From positions 94,933 through 158,932 of the forward strand of contig MKTD01000026.1 in NCBI GenBank assembly GCA_001898165.1: 64,000 nt of DNA, written 5' to 3'. The stretch comes from Bacteroidia bacterium 43-41. GTDB lineage: Bacteria; Bacteroidota; Bacteroidia; Bacteroidales; Dysgonomonadaceae. This document shows positions 1-8,217 of this stretch, piece by piece (positions within the stretch are counted from its first letter, which is position 1; each line of letters opens with the position of its first letter). The notes below the pieces were generated by a model. The model worked only from the letters and a program-made list of their open reading frames with translations. It had not been told where the DNA came from and ran no database searches. Both the position numbers and the translations under genes were made by a program.

Positions 1-486
1 TTTGAACTGATTGCTCAGGTAAGCAACGCTTGAATAATTGAGCCGGTCAGCAATTTCGCTTAACGAAAGTTCATCGTAAACCAGCAGTTCTTTTACCTTT
101 TCAATCTTTTGGGCGATAAAGTATTTTTCAATGGTAGTCCCTTCCACTTCCGAAAACAGGTTGGAGAGATAACTGTAATCGTGATTCAGTCCGGCACTCA
201 GCAGGTCGGAAAGGTTGGACTGAAGTAAACCGTCTTTCTGATGAACCAACTCAATAATGATGTTCTTGATTTTCTCTATGATCCGGCTTTTCTTGTCGTC
301 AATCAACTCAAAACCTAACGGCGTCAATGCCTCGCGCACTTCTTCCTTCTGCTTATCCGACAATTCCCCGTTCAACGAAACTTCACCCAAAACAACATCC
401 CTCACATCAAGGCCCATTTTCTCCATTTCGCTGCGTACTACCAACACGCATCGATGGCAAACCATATTTTTGATGTAGAGCTTCAT
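1..486 (-). CDS. AraC-type regulator with N-terminal CxxC segment (C-terminus off the edge)
   Basis: The reading frame opens with an ATG at 486 and stays open for 162 codons to the window edge, so the C-terminus is missing. The first 10 residues read MKLYIKNMVC and carry a CHRC motif at residues 10-13, as at the start of heavy-metal-associated domains. The last visible part (about residues 105-162) contains LVYDELSLSEIADRLNYSSV and then LSNQF, the first helix-turn-helix of an AraC DNA-binding domain. Small Bacteroidetes regulators with this CxxC-plus-AraC layout are known; they are often linked to metal or stress genes, but no ligand can be read here. It is probably a DNA-binding activator or repressor in the cytoplasm. 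It begins 5 bp past the end of the toxin remnant on the same strand, so it could share that transcript. Confidence 0.8.
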   Translation of the reverse strand, partial: MKLYIKNMVCHRCVLVVRSEMEKMGLDVRDVVLGEVSLNGELSDKQKEEVREALTPLGFELIDDKKSRIIEKIKNIIIELVHQKDGLLQSNLSDLLSAGLNHDYSYLSNLFSEVEGTTIEKYFIAQKIEKVKELLVYDELSLSEIADRLNYSSVAYLSNQFK

Positions 487-491
487 TTATT

Positions 492-708
492 TTATTTGTC
501 CTTATAATGTCCTTCAATGGATAGTATTTCAACTATCTTGCGTTCATCGTCAATGTCATATATCAAACGGTCTTTACTCTTTATCCTTCGTGAATAGGTG
601 ACATCATTACCCTTCACTAAAGGTTCCGGGTGGCCTGTTCCCGTGCGGGGATGTTCCATTAGCTCCGGGATGAATGTAACGATTTTTTTATTCAATCTTA
701 TAGTTCAT
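492..708 (-). pseudogene. YoeB-type toxin, N-terminally damaged
   Basis: The natural start is an ATG at 708 that overlaps the antitoxin stop codon (ATGA). That frame reads MNYKIE and then meets TAA at 690-688. The rest of the toxin is open in a shifted frame from a TTG at 695 (67 residues). It keeps HPRTGTGHPEPL, YSRRI, KDRLIY and the terminal GHY motif, which line up with the E. coli YoeB catalytic residues Glu46, Arg65, His83 and Tyr84 (here E24, R43, H63, Y64). Against an ordinary YoeB of about 84 residues, roughly 14 residues after MNYKIE are missing, and the missing DNA is not a multiple of three. YoeB toxins are ribosome-dependent mRNA endonucleases. This copy is probably inactive unless the TTG is used for re-initiation. 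Confidence 0.75.
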
Positions 709-962
709 AACGAATTAAGATGAGCAATGGCAGCTTCGACCGTATCGCAAACAGTTACTTCGCCCTTTCTGTACTGCTGCCGGGCCAATTCAATTCTTTT
801 TAAAGCTTCGGGGGACAATTTAAAATCGTCCTCTTCAATTGAAGTCAACAGGTAAGCTTTATTTTTCCGGCGAATAATTATTTCTTTTCCGGCATCCGCC
901 AAATCGAAAAAACTCTTTTGTTTTTCCCTGAACTCTCTTGATGTTACTTGTAATGTATTCAT
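705..962 (-). CDS. Phd/YefM-family antitoxin
   Basis: An 85-residue protein starting MNTLQVTSREFREKQ. This N-terminal strand and helix is typical of Phd/YefM antitoxins, which dimerise to bind their own operator and use the C-terminus to neutralise a RelE/YoeB toxin. I chose the ATG at 962 because family homology begins there; an upstream in-frame start at 1016 would add 18 residues lying over the operator-like sequence. The stop codon overlaps the toxin start by 4 bp (ATGA), the usual coupling in these pairs. The antitoxin looks intact, while the partner toxin is damaged. Confidence 0.85.
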   Translation of the reverse strand: MNTLQVTSREFREKQKSFFDLADAGKEIIIRRKNKAYLLTSIEEDDFKLSPEALKRIELARQQYRKGEVTVCDTVEAAIAHLNSL

Positions 963-969
963 AATTTTC

Positions 970-987
970 CGTACATAGTTGTGTACA
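970..987 (-). promoter_or_regulatory. Candidate YefM-type operator
   Basis: Just upstream of the antitoxin start lie CGTACA (970-975) and TGTACA (982-987). TGTACA is the core of known YefM-YoeB operators. The spacing and position fit autoregulation, but binding is inferred. Confidence 0.45.
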
Positions 988-1081
988 AATGTAACATACT
1001 TTTTTACAATAATCAAAATTATTTTGTCTCTGCTTTAGCAACCCACCGGAAGCTCTTTCACCTTTTCAATCATTTGGCTTT

Positions 1082-2326
1082 TCAAAGTTCATGTTTCAAT
1101 TGCTCCGGGTCATGTTTGTATTTGAAAAAAATCATGAACAGGAGCGCAATAACCAAAGAATACCCCGCAAAAACGTACCACGAATTCGGCCAGCCAATCA
1201 TATCGACCACTTTTCCGGCGGCATACGATCCGATAAAAGCCCCGAACCCGTTCGTCATAATCATAAAAACACCTTGTGCACTCGACCGGATAGCAGGCTT
1301 CGTCACTTTTTCGACATACAACGAGCCTGAGATATTGAAAAAATCGAAGGCCACCCCGTAAATCAACATCGAAAGAATCAGCATCCAGACACCGCTTCCG
1401 GGATCTCCTGTACCCAATAAGCCGAACCTCAGCACCCAGGCAAACATACTTATCAGCATAACGGTTTTAATGCCGTATCGTTTCAGAAAGAAAGGAATAA
1501 GTAATATACACAAGGTTTCCGACATTTGCGAAAGCGATATGAGAATATTGGCATGTTCTACTCCGAAAGTCCCTGCAAATTCGGGAATGTTCCCAAAATA
1601 GTTGGTCAGGTAATCGTTGGCAAAAGCATTGGTAATCTGTAACGCGATACCCAGACACATGGAGAAAAGGAAGAAAATCGCCATTTGCCGGTGCTTGAAA
1701 AGTGAAAATGCCCGCAAGCCCAATCGGTCGATCAACGAAGTTTTATCGGGATCTCTGGTTACTCCACAGCGGGGAAGCGTGAAAGCGTAAATCCCCAACA
1801 CCAACGAGAGCAACGCGGAAAAATAGAGTTGATACGATGTTTTGGATAACTGGACACCATCGACCCGGATCAGATCTACTGCAATCATCGAAACGATAAA
1901 GCCTACGGTTCCCCAAACACGAATAGGGGGGAACGACTTCACCGTTTCGTATCCGTAAGCAGTCAATGATGTGTATGCCACAGAGTTAGACAATGCAATG
2001 GTGGGCATATAGAACATAACGGCCAACAGCATGTAGGTATATAACGGCGCATACTCCGTTTGCGGCGCGGCAAGAAAAAGGAACAAGCCGGCGATGAGGT
2101 GACAGATGCCGAGTAATTTTTGTGCCGGGATCCATCGGTCGGCAATGACCCCCATAATTCCCGGCATAAAAAGCGACGCAATCCCCATCGTGGCAAAGAA
2201 GCTTCCGATTTGTACGCCCGAAAACTTCAATCCCCCGCCAAGATAAGCGCCTAATGAAATTAGCCACGCTCCCCAAATAGCGTACTGGAGAAAGTTCATC
2301 ACGATGAGTCTGATTTTGATATTCAT
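1082..2326 (-). CDS. Nucleoside:H+ symporter family MFS permease
   Basis: A 414-residue, highly hydrophobic protein with about 12 predicted transmembrane stretches. It starts MNIKIRLIVMNFLQYAIWGAWL; the MNFLQYFIWGAW-like opening is characteristic of the nucleoside permease (NupG/XapB, Nuc_H_symport) family. The middle contains PPIRVWGTVGFI, also typical. The family takes up nucleosides across the inner membrane with protons. The C-terminus ends in a short charged tail (KYKHDPEQLKHEL). It stands 20-odd bp after the EnvC-like gene on the same strand and may be read through from that operon. The substrate within nucleosides cannot be told. Confidence 0.88.
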   Translation of the reverse strand: MNIKIRLIVMNFLQYAIWGAWLISLGAYLGGGLKFSGVQIGSFFATMGIASLFMPGIMGVIADRWIPAQKLLGICHLIAGLFLFLAAPQTEYAPLYTYMLLAVMFYMPTIALSNSVAYTSLTAYGYETVKSFPPIRVWGTVGFIVSMIAVDLIRVDGVQLSKTSYQLYFSALLSLVLGIYAFTLPRCGVTRDPDKTSLIDRLGLRAFSLFKHRQMAIFFLFSMCLGIALQITNAFANDYLTNYFGNIPEFAGTFGVEHANILISLSQMSETLCILLIPFFLKRYGIKTVMLISMFAWVLRFGLLGTGDPGSGVWMLILSMLIYGVAFDFFNISGSLYVEKVTKPAIRSSAQGVFMIMTNGFGAFIGSYAAGKVVDMIGWPNSWYVFAGYSLVIALLFMIFFKYKHDPEQLKHEL

Positions 2327-2349
2327 AGTTTAAACATTTAAGGATTAAG

Positions 2350-3708
2350 TCATCTCTTCAGCCAGGGCTCCGGATTCAACTTGGTGGTTTTTTGCCACAA
2401 CTGGAAGTGCATGGTTGCAATTCCGGTATCCGGATCGGTATAGATCCGCCCCAGCGATTGGCCGGTTTTCAACTTTTCGCCCGATCTTACAAACAGGTCG
2501 TAAATATTGCCGTAGAACGTATAGTAATCTCCGTGGCGCACAATCACACACGTGTTGTAGCCGGGCACGGAGAACACCTTCGATACTTCGCCTTCAAACA
2601 CCGTACGGATATTGGCGCCTTGCTGTGCTTGAATATCAATACCGTTACTGTTGGTGGTAATGTTCCACTCGCTGTGCCTCCGCTGCCCGAAACTTCCGAC
2701 AATGGATGCTGCTCCCGTAACAGGCATCGGCAGATTTCCACGATTGGAAACAAAATTTCTGGAGAGGTTGAACGCTTCATCGGTCGTGGCAGCCGCTTCT
2801 ATTCTCGGCTCAGGTTGCTTTACGGCAGGTTCGACCGGTTTCGTGGCGGGTTCTTTCCTTGCCAGCTCTTCGGCCTTTCTTCCTGCCTCGGTTTCACGAC
2901 GCGCATTTGCAGCCGCATCGGCCTTTCGTTTCCTTTCGGCTTCCGCCGCCAAACGACGTGCTTCTGCTTCTCGTTCCTGACGGGCCACTTCCTCGGCAAT
3001 CAGCTTTTCGATCTGGGCGTCTAGCCTCTTAGCCTGCTGTTGTTTACTCTGGAGCGTCCTCTGTAATTCCTGCTGTTTTCCCCGCGCTTCCGCTACCTCG
3101 GATTGTCGGACATTCTCCTCTTCCTTCAACTTGGCCTGTTCGGCTTTCAGGGCGTCCACCGCTTTTTGTTTATCGGCCTGAGCTTTGGCAAGCGCCTCTT
3201 TTCTGGCGCTTAACTGTACGTTTTGCTCCTTGATCTCTTCTGCCTGGCTTTTTCGCCATTTGGAATATTCGCGCAAATATTGCATCCTCCGCAACGATTC
3301 ACCCAACGATTTGCCGGAAAGTACAAAAAATAATTCATTCTGTCCGTTCCGGCTGGTCTGCATCGCCCGGATTGTCTTTGCATAGCTCTCCTGTTTTTGT
3401 TTTAACTCTTCATCCAACCGCTTTATTTCCGCTTCCAACCGCGACTGCTCTCTTTCCAACACTGCAATCTCCTGATTTTGCAACGTCATCATCTCTTTTC
3501 GCGAAGCAATTTGTTTGTTTATAAGATTGATGCGCTGGAGGATGGTGGTGGTTTGTTTTTTTACATCGAGAAAGAGTTTATTGGTGCTTTTAATCTCTTC
3601 CAGCAGTATCTTCTGCTGTTTCTGAAGATGGTCGATTTGCGGGGTTTGCGAAAAGAGGGTCCATGCAAACGCCAAAAACAATCCTATCGCAAAAGCTCTC
3701 CTCATCAA
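2350..3708 (-). CDS. EnvC-like murein hydrolase activator (degenerate M23 domain)
   Basis: A 452-residue exported protein. It has a signal peptide ending near FSQ (residues 1-21), a long coiled coil rich in K, E, Q and R (about 22-300) and a C-terminal LytM/M23 domain (about 345-452). Active M23 peptidases need a zinc-binding H-x(3)-D and an HxH. Here the first site reads NGID (His replaced by Asn) and the second TMHFQLW (first His replaced by Thr). The domain therefore probably does not cleave peptidoglycan and acts as an EnvC-like activator of amidases, working in the periplasm during cell separation. Its start overlaps the DUF4292 stop by 4 bp. It is the last gene of the dut-TPR-DUF4292 operon. 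Confidence 0.87.
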   Translation of the reverse strand: MMRRAFAIGLFLAFAWTLFSQTPQIDHLQKQQKILLEEIKSTNKLFLDVKKQTTTILQRINLINKQIASRKEMMTLQNQEIAVLEREQSRLEAEIKRLDEELKQKQESYAKTIRAMQTSRNGQNELFFVLSGKSLGESLRRMQYLREYSKWRKSQAEEIKEQNVQLSARKEALAKAQADKQKAVDALKAEQAKLKEEENVRQSEVAEARGKQQELQRTLQSKQQQAKRLDAQIEKLIAEEVARQEREAEARRLAAEAERKRKADAAANARRETEAGRKAEELARKEPATKPVEPAVKQPEPRIEAAATTDEAFNLSRNFVSNRGNLPMPVTGAASIVGSFGQRRHSEWNITTNSNGIDIQAQQGANIRTVFEGEVSKVFSVPGYNTCVIVRHGDYYTFYGNIYDLFVRSGEKLKTGQSLGRIYTDPDTGIATMHFQLWQKTTKLNPEPWLKR

Positions 3709-4547
3709 TTGTTCGTCAGGATTTTAACAATATCCGAAATTGCCGCTCTTGTATAACTTCCCGGGATCGAGACCTGGAGGTCGAAATCCTCATCGAGCGT
3801 GATACCCGAAAATTCAAGTCCTACGTTCACTCTTCGCTTTGTTGAAGCCAACGCAACATCCATTTTCCGGGGAAAAGCCTTGCGGGCTTCCATAACAAAA
3901 TCGTCGTATTTCCAATTCATTGAATAATTATCTTTCGGTTCCGTCAAACAGGTTAATGCAATGCGGTCGTTGCCGTCGATCGTAAAGCTATACTCTATTC
4001 CCGACTCCTTATCAACGGATCTCAGCAGGTAGTGCATATCGGAGACCAGGCCTGTGGAAAACTTTTTGTAATCGGAATAAATTACATCCGTTTGTCCCGA
4101 AACAAATACCTGATTGGTTAAAAGCGATTGCAGCGTTTTATAATCAAATCCCACGGGATAGACTCTTTTAACGTCTTCGATAGACTCTTTCACATAACGC
4201 TTGTTCATCCTGTCCAAGAGGACAAGGCTGTCCCGGTCGGCATATACACGCAACATCTCTACGCCGAATAACGGCTGGATAGAGAGCTGAATAGCCTTGT
4301 CTTTCACAATCCTGAGGCTTGCTTTGGAGCTCAGCGACTTTGTTCCTGATGAAAGGTTGAGATTGAGCTTCGATGAAAACGTTTTAAAATTGAACTGATT
4401 GTCCAAAATATCGGTAAACAGATCGACATCCACTTTCTCTTCAACAGGCGCAGCAGCAATCATTTGTCTTTTGGATTTACACGAATGCAACCCCAACACA
4501 ATAACACTTATACAAAGCAGTGAGATGATATGTTTTCTGAAATTCAT
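3705..4547 (-). CDS. DUF4292 lipoprotein
   Basis: A 280-residue lipoprotein with lipobox LHSC (Cys at about residue 23). The body matches the Bacteroidetes DUF4292 family: a predicted beta-rich, LolA/LolB-like fold with segments such as FKTFSSKLNLNLSS and LFGVEMLRVYADRDSLVLLDR. The function is not established; the resemblance to lipoprotein carrier folds suggests an envelope role. ATGA overlaps couple it to the TPR gene upstream (4544-4547) and to the EnvC-like gene downstream (3705-3708). This gene order is common in the phylum and suggests a shared job in envelope growth. Confidence 0.85.
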   Translation of the reverse strand: MNFRKHIISLLCISVIVLGLHSCKSKRQMIAAAPVEEKVDVDLFTDILDNQFNFKTFSSKLNLNLSSGTKSLSSKASLRIVKDKAIQLSIQPLFGVEMLRVYADRDSLVLLDRMNKRYVKESIEDVKRVYPVGFDYKTLQSLLTNQVFVSGQTDVIYSDYKKFSTGLVSDMHYLLRSVDKESGIEYSFTIDGNDRIALTCLTEPKDNYSMNWKYDDFVMEARKAFPRKMDVALASTKRRVNVGLEFSGITLDEDFDLQVSIPGSYTRAAISDIVKILTNN

Positions 4548-6274
4548 TCTTTTATGTATTCTTTTTTTCTGATTTTTTTGTTCAATGTTTTAGAGTCACT
4601 TCCCAACTCCAGGGCTTTTTTCCATTGCTCCACGGCTTTTTCCTTATCACCCGTCACGGCAAGCACATCGCCGTAATGTTCGAGAACCTCAGCCGAATTA
4701 TCATCCTTTCCGTATTCAATCGCTTTCTCTATATATATTTTCGCCATGGTATATGCTCCCTGTTCAAACAAAATCCATCCGTAAGTATCCAGATAGGTAG
4801 GGTTTGTAGGTTCAGCCTTGATGGTTATTCCACTCATTTGCTCCGCCTTATCCAAATCCCGCCTCTCTATCGATAAATAATAACTGTAATTGTTCAGGAC
4901 CGGCAGGTTTTGCGGATTCAGCTTTAAGGCTTTTTCATAATTTTCGAAAGCCACCTCGTTGTTTTTCAGGAAATGGTTGATGTCGCCAATTTGCCCGTAA
5001 AAGTCCGACTTGATCAGCGGGCTTTGAAATTCGGCATTTGCCAAACCCTGTTCGTAAACAGTTAACGCCTCATTGTACTTTTTTTGTTGAAATCTAGCCA
5101 ATCCCATGTAAAAGTAAAATTGCGGGGCAGTTGGAATATTCTCTATTCCCGCCCGGGTAATTTCGATCACTTTATCGAGAGCAAGCGTGTCCGGCAAAGC
5201 GATGCGAAGCATTTGCTCGTATCCTGCGGGATCGGTAGGATTATCTTTGGTAAAGATCTCGAACTGCTCCATCGCTCCTTTTTTGTCTTCCTGCAACAGC
5301 AGCACATCGCCATACATCATATTAATACGGGTATTGTTGGGATGTTGCTCAAACATGGATTGAAAAAGCGGGTTGGCAATTTTTATGTCTTGTTGGCTTT
5401 GGCGTAACAGGGCAATGTAACGGGCTAGAAGTTGCAGTTTTGTATCCACTTCCATCTTACTGCTCACGATGGCTTTTTGAAGTTCCTCAATAGCCGCCGT
5501 TTTATTGTTGGTTTTTTCGTAATAATTCACCATCGAGAGGATTAACGAAGGCTCGTCGGGATCGATCAATCTTGCCTGATTGTAATACTCCAATGCCTTT
5601 CCCGTCTGGTTGTCTTGTAAATACAAATCACCCATGAGAAGTTTGTATCGGATATTATCGGGATTTTTGTCGATAACAGACTGAATCTCTTCAAACGCCC
5701 GCTCCTTTTTATCCATCATGTTATACAACCGGAACTTATTAAGTGTTATAGCATCGGAAACCCCGGTGTATTTTTGCAGCAGATCGAGCGACTGGATGGC
5801 TTTGTCGAGTTCGCCGTTATCCCCATATACATTAGCAAGATCAAAGTAAAGCTCCACTTTATCGGGATAGGTTTTCAGCAAATAGTTGTAGATATCTATA
5901 ACTTCCTCCTTCAGGTCAAGCTCTTTGCTCAATCCCGCAAGGATCATGTTGTAGTAATAGTTCGTCGGGTCGTATTTCACCGCTTTGCGAAAATAACCCA
6001 ACGCCATGTTTTTCTCATTCAACGAACTGTAATAGGCACCCAATTCCATAAGCACGCTGGCATTGGTGGAGTCAATCGAACAACAGTGTTGGAGCAGATC
6101 GAAAGACTCGTCATATTTTCCCTGGGTCTTAGCGTTGACCGCTTCGTAAAAGAAGTAATCGAATTTCCGCCGGGTTGTTTCATCCAGGATTAGCCCTTTT
6201 CCTTGCGAAAAGATACTTGCTGGAAAAAGCACGAGAAAGACGATGGTGCCACTTATGTATTTGTTATAATTCAT
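4544..6274 (-). CDS. Secreted tetratricopeptide-repeat protein
   Basis: A 576-residue protein with a signal peptide (MNYNKYISGTIVFLVLFPAS, then IFSQ) followed by tandem TPR helices over nearly the whole length (about 30-570). Examples are YYSSLNEKNMALGYFRKAVKYDPTN and LKNNEVAFENYEKALKLNPQN (both split here only by description). TPR arrays hold protein partners. The neighbours (DUF4292 lipoprotein, EnvC-like activator) suggest an envelope scaffold in the periplasm. It lies 16 bp downstream of dut and overlaps the next gene by 4 bp. The binding partner is unknown. Confidence 0.85.
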   Translation of the reverse strand: MNYNKYISGTIVFLVLFPASIFSQGKGLILDETTRRKFDYFFYEAVNAKTQGKYDESFDLLQHCCSIDSTNASVLMELGAYYSSLNEKNMALGYFRKAVKYDPTNYYYNMILAGLSKELDLKEEVIDIYNYLLKTYPDKVELYFDLANVYGDNGELDKAIQSLDLLQKYTGVSDAITLNKFRLYNMMDKKERAFEEIQSVIDKNPDNIRYKLLMGDLYLQDNQTGKALEYYNQARLIDPDEPSLILSMVNYYEKTNNKTAAIEELQKAIVSSKMEVDTKLQLLARYIALLRQSQQDIKIANPLFQSMFEQHPNNTRINMMYGDVLLLQEDKKGAMEQFEIFTKDNPTDPAGYEQMLRIALPDTLALDKVIEITRAGIENIPTAPQFYFYMGLARFQQKKYNEALTVYEQGLANAEFQSPLIKSDFYGQIGDINHFLKNNEVAFENYEKALKLNPQNLPVLNNYSYYLSIERRDLDKAEQMSGITIKAEPTNPTYLDTYGWILFEQGAYTMAKIYIEKAIEYGKDDNSAEVLEHYGDVLAVTGDKEKAVEQWKKALELGSDSKTLNKKIRKKEYIKE

Positions 6275-6290
6275 TCTTTTTAATTTGCTA

Positions 6291-6725
6291 TCAATGCTTA
6301 CCTGTATGCCCGAACCCGCCGGCGCCTCTTTCGGTTTCGTCTAAATCATCCACTTGCAGCCATTCTACCCGGGCATGCCGGGCAATTACCATCTGACAGA
6401 TGCGTTCCCCGTCGTTGATGATAAAATCTTCGTCCGATAAATTCACCAAAATCACCCGAATCTCACCCCGATAATCAGCATCGATTGTTCCCGGCGAGTT
6501 TACAATGGAGATACCGTGCTTAACAGCCAGACCGCTTCTCGGCCGGATCTGCGCCTCATATCCTCCGGGAAGCTGAATATGAATACCGGTGGGGATAAGC
6601 AACCGTTGCAGCGGCCTCAACGTAACCGGTTCATCTATATTGGCACGCAAATCCATGCCGGCAGACAAAGCCGTGGCGTATCCGGGCAACGGATGTTTCG
6701 ATTTATTGACAATTTTAACTTGCAT
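6291..6725 (-). CDS. dut: Deoxyuridine triphosphatase (dUTPase)
   Basis: A 144-residue trimeric-type dUTPase that hydrolyses dUTP to dUMP and pyrophosphate, keeping uracil out of DNA and feeding dTMP synthesis in the cytoplasm. All five family motifs are visible: AGMDLRA (1), RPRSGLA (2), [13 protein letters not shown] (3, with the catalytic Asp), ERICQMVI (4) and the C-terminal [10 protein letters not shown] (5). The length is normal. It is the first gene of the four-gene minus-strand operon, with its start at the ATG of [10 protein letters not shown]. Confidence 0.95.
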   Translation of the reverse strand: MQVKIVNKSKHPLPGYATALSAGMDLRANIDEPVTLRPLQRLLIPTGIHIQLPGGYEAQIRPRSGLAVKHGISIVNSPGTIDADYRGEIRVILVNLSDEDFIINDGERICQMVIARHARVEWLQVDDLDETERGAGGFGHTGKH

Positions 6726-6856
6726 AATACCTTAAGGAATAGACAACAAAAACGGGTTTTGTTTAAATCTGCGAATTTAGTCATTTATGAGCAAACATTC
6801 ATCAAATTGATAAAATTTAAGAAAACTGTTTTGAATTTTTTTATACCCTGTTTTAT

Positions 6857-6873
6857 AGAAACTGTTTAAATTT
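6857..6873 (+). repeat. Lone family-1 terminal repeat (left type)
   Basis: AGAAACTGTTTAAATTT lies here, identical to the reverse complement of the right ends at 40631-40647, 52772-52788 and 17674-17690. It lies 49 bp upstream of the hypothetical gene at 6922. A partner in opposite orientation is at 7747-7763, so the gene is bracketed by inverted repeats. Confidence 0.7.
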
Positions 6874-6906
6874 TGTGATAATTATTTCGTGGAGTAAAAA
6901 ATTGCA

Positions 6907-6914
6907 TATCTTTG
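6907..6914 (+). promoter_or_regulatory. Promoter -7 element of the 6922 gene
   Basis: TATCTTTG matches the Bacteroidetes -7 consensus TAnnTTTG and sits 8 bp before the ATG, so the transcript would have almost no leader. The same element in the same setting precedes the decayed copy at 14184. Confidence 0.6.
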
Positions 6915-6921
6915 TAACTCT

Positions 6922-7647
6922 ATGAGCCAACAAGACGATTTATTGAAGAATTTACGCCAAACGCTCAGTGAACAAGGCATAGAGTCGTTTCATGTGCTGG
7001 AAGATCTGGTCCCTATTGAAGAACAGATGGAATATTTCCGTTATTTCGACCAGTTGAGGCGAGAGAACTCCCCTTTTGTGCGCGATGAAGAGATTGCTAT
7101 ACTTTTTTCTGCCGATGAGACCATTGAACGAAAGAAGAAAAGCTTGTCGAGGCTGGCATCCATACCCGATGTTGGTGCGTACCGGGCCATTGAAACCTAC
7201 CACAGCAGCCCGCTTGAGCCGGAACTATTCAACTGGTCGTCGATGTCATTAGTAGGCAGCCGGATCATCTTAAGTTCCGACCTGTCCGGGCAGCAACAGA
7301 TCTATGTTTCGTCGGGATTGGGCGGGCACGAGAAAAAACTTCGTTTCTTTGGCCTGTTCACCACAAACGATCGCCTGCCGCTCACCGATCTGCAAAAAGA
7401 GATTGTGGACCGGGAATTTCGTTTTCAGCTTCAGCAAGCCGATGTGGAAATTGAGAAATTCGAAATAAAAGAGAACTATTTCACCCTGCTGATGCTTTTC
7501 CCCCTCGATTCCGATGTCCGCCTGGGCATCAACGCCGCAATAGACGAAATAAATCAATACGGCAACTTCCTAGACCCGAAGTTTTTATTCACAAACGTGA
7601 AAATCCTGTCGGACAGCGAAATAAAGAAGTTACTGGAGAAGAAGTAA
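6922..7647 (+). CDS. Conserved hypothetical protein, cytoplasmic
   Basis: A 241-residue protein that I do not recognise. It has no signal peptide and no membrane segment. The N-terminal third is helical and charged (MSQQDDLLKNLRQTLSEQGI, then RYFDQLRREN), and the C-terminus ends DSEIKKLLEKK. It is bracketed by family-1 terminal repeats (6857-6873 and 7747-7763) and has its own -7 promoter. A second copy lies at 14184-14402, with premature stops and a large internal deletion, so the gene was once duplicated. It may be a Bacteroidetes-specific family; no function can be given. Confidence 0.75.
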   Translation: MSQQDDLLKNLRQTLSEQGIESFHVLEDLVPIEEQMEYFRYFDQLRRENSPFVRDEEIAILFSADETIERKKKSLSRLASIPDVGAYRAIETYHSSPLEPELFNWSSMSLVGSRIILSSDLSGQQQIYVSSGLGGHEKKLRFFGLFTTNDRLPLTDLQKEIVDREFRFQLQQADVEIEKFEIKENYFTLLMLFPLDSDVRLGINAAIDEINQYGNFLDPKFLFTNVKILSDSEIKKLLEKK

Positions 7648-7720
7648 ATTCCACCCTGTTGCCGTTCGAGACTTATTAACCGATGAGAAATTTTAATGAG
7701 CATTATAAAGTTCATGCCAG

Positions 7721-7763
7721 GAAACCGTTTAAATTTGTTTCGTCAGAAATTTAGACAGTTTCT
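7721..7763. repeat. Miniature family-1 element (two inverted ends only)
   Basis: GAAACCGTTTAAATTT (about 7721-7736) faces AAATTTAGACAGTTTCT (7747-7763) with only about 10 bp between. This is a family-1 element reduced to its two ends, with a few substitutions. Its right end lies 11 bp upstream of the -7 box of the menaquinone operon. Confidence 0.6.
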
Positions 7764-7774
7764 AAAGTATTCAC

Positions 7775-7782
7775 TATTTTTG
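7775..7782 (+). promoter_or_regulatory. Promoter -7 element of the men operon
   Basis: TATTTTTG fits TAnnTTTG and lies 21 bp before the menI ATG. The -33 position would fall inside the miniature repeat. Confidence 0.55.
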
Positions 7783-7803
7783 CAGGATACAAAAAACAGA
7801 AGC

Positions 7804-8217
7804 ATGAACGATAAGACTCAACACCCTTCCAACACCACATACCAAGGCACCCTGATGGATACGCTGGGCATCACTTTCACCCGGCTGTCACCCGGCCGCA
7901 CAGAAGCGGTGATGCCGGTAGAGAAGCGGGTATGCCAACCGTTTGGCCTGCTGCATGGAGGCGCCACACTGGCTCTTGCCGAATCGGTGGCGGGACAGGG
8001 ATCACTGATCCTTTGCGAACCCGGCGAGGTGGCGGCCGGCATACAGGTCAGCGGCAACCATGTCTCATCGGCAAAAGAGGGGGACACGGTGCACGCTATA
8101 GGCACCATCATTCACCAGGGACGCTCCATGCATGTATGGAATGTAGATATCTTCACGTCGGCAGGCAGGCTGGTTTCAACCGTCCGTGTGACGAACAGCA
8201 TATTGAAGAGGCGATGA
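7804..8217 (+). CDS. menI: Hotdog-fold thioesterase, probable DHNA-CoA hydrolase
   Basis: A 137-residue hotdog-fold thioesterase. The segment GLLHGGATLALAESVAGQGS matches the E. coli MenI (YdiI) signature, including the Glu that acts in catalysis (LAESVA). MenI hydrolyses 1,4-dihydroxy-2-naphthoyl-CoA, the product of MenB, and this gene heads a menF-D-B-C-E operon, so that role is well supported by context. I chose the ATG at 7804 because family homology begins about there and the longer in-frame extension (from 7696) runs back through the promoter. The stop overlaps the menF start (ATGA). Confidence 0.85.
   Translation: MNDKTQHPSNTTYQGTLMDTLGITFTRLSPGRTEAVMPVEKRVCQPFGLLHGGATLALAESVAGQGSLILCEPGEVAAGIQVSGNHVSSAKEGDTVHAIGTIIHQGRSMHVWNVDIFTSAGRLVSTVRVTNSILKRR

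Noticed and set aside
2392..3024. 210-codon plus-strand frame inside the EnvC-like gene
   Set aside because: Shadow of the coiled-coil coding region.
7932..8213. N-terminal extension of menF over menI
   Set aside because: The shifted reading of menI gives no family sequence; the ATG overlapping the menI stop is the natural start.
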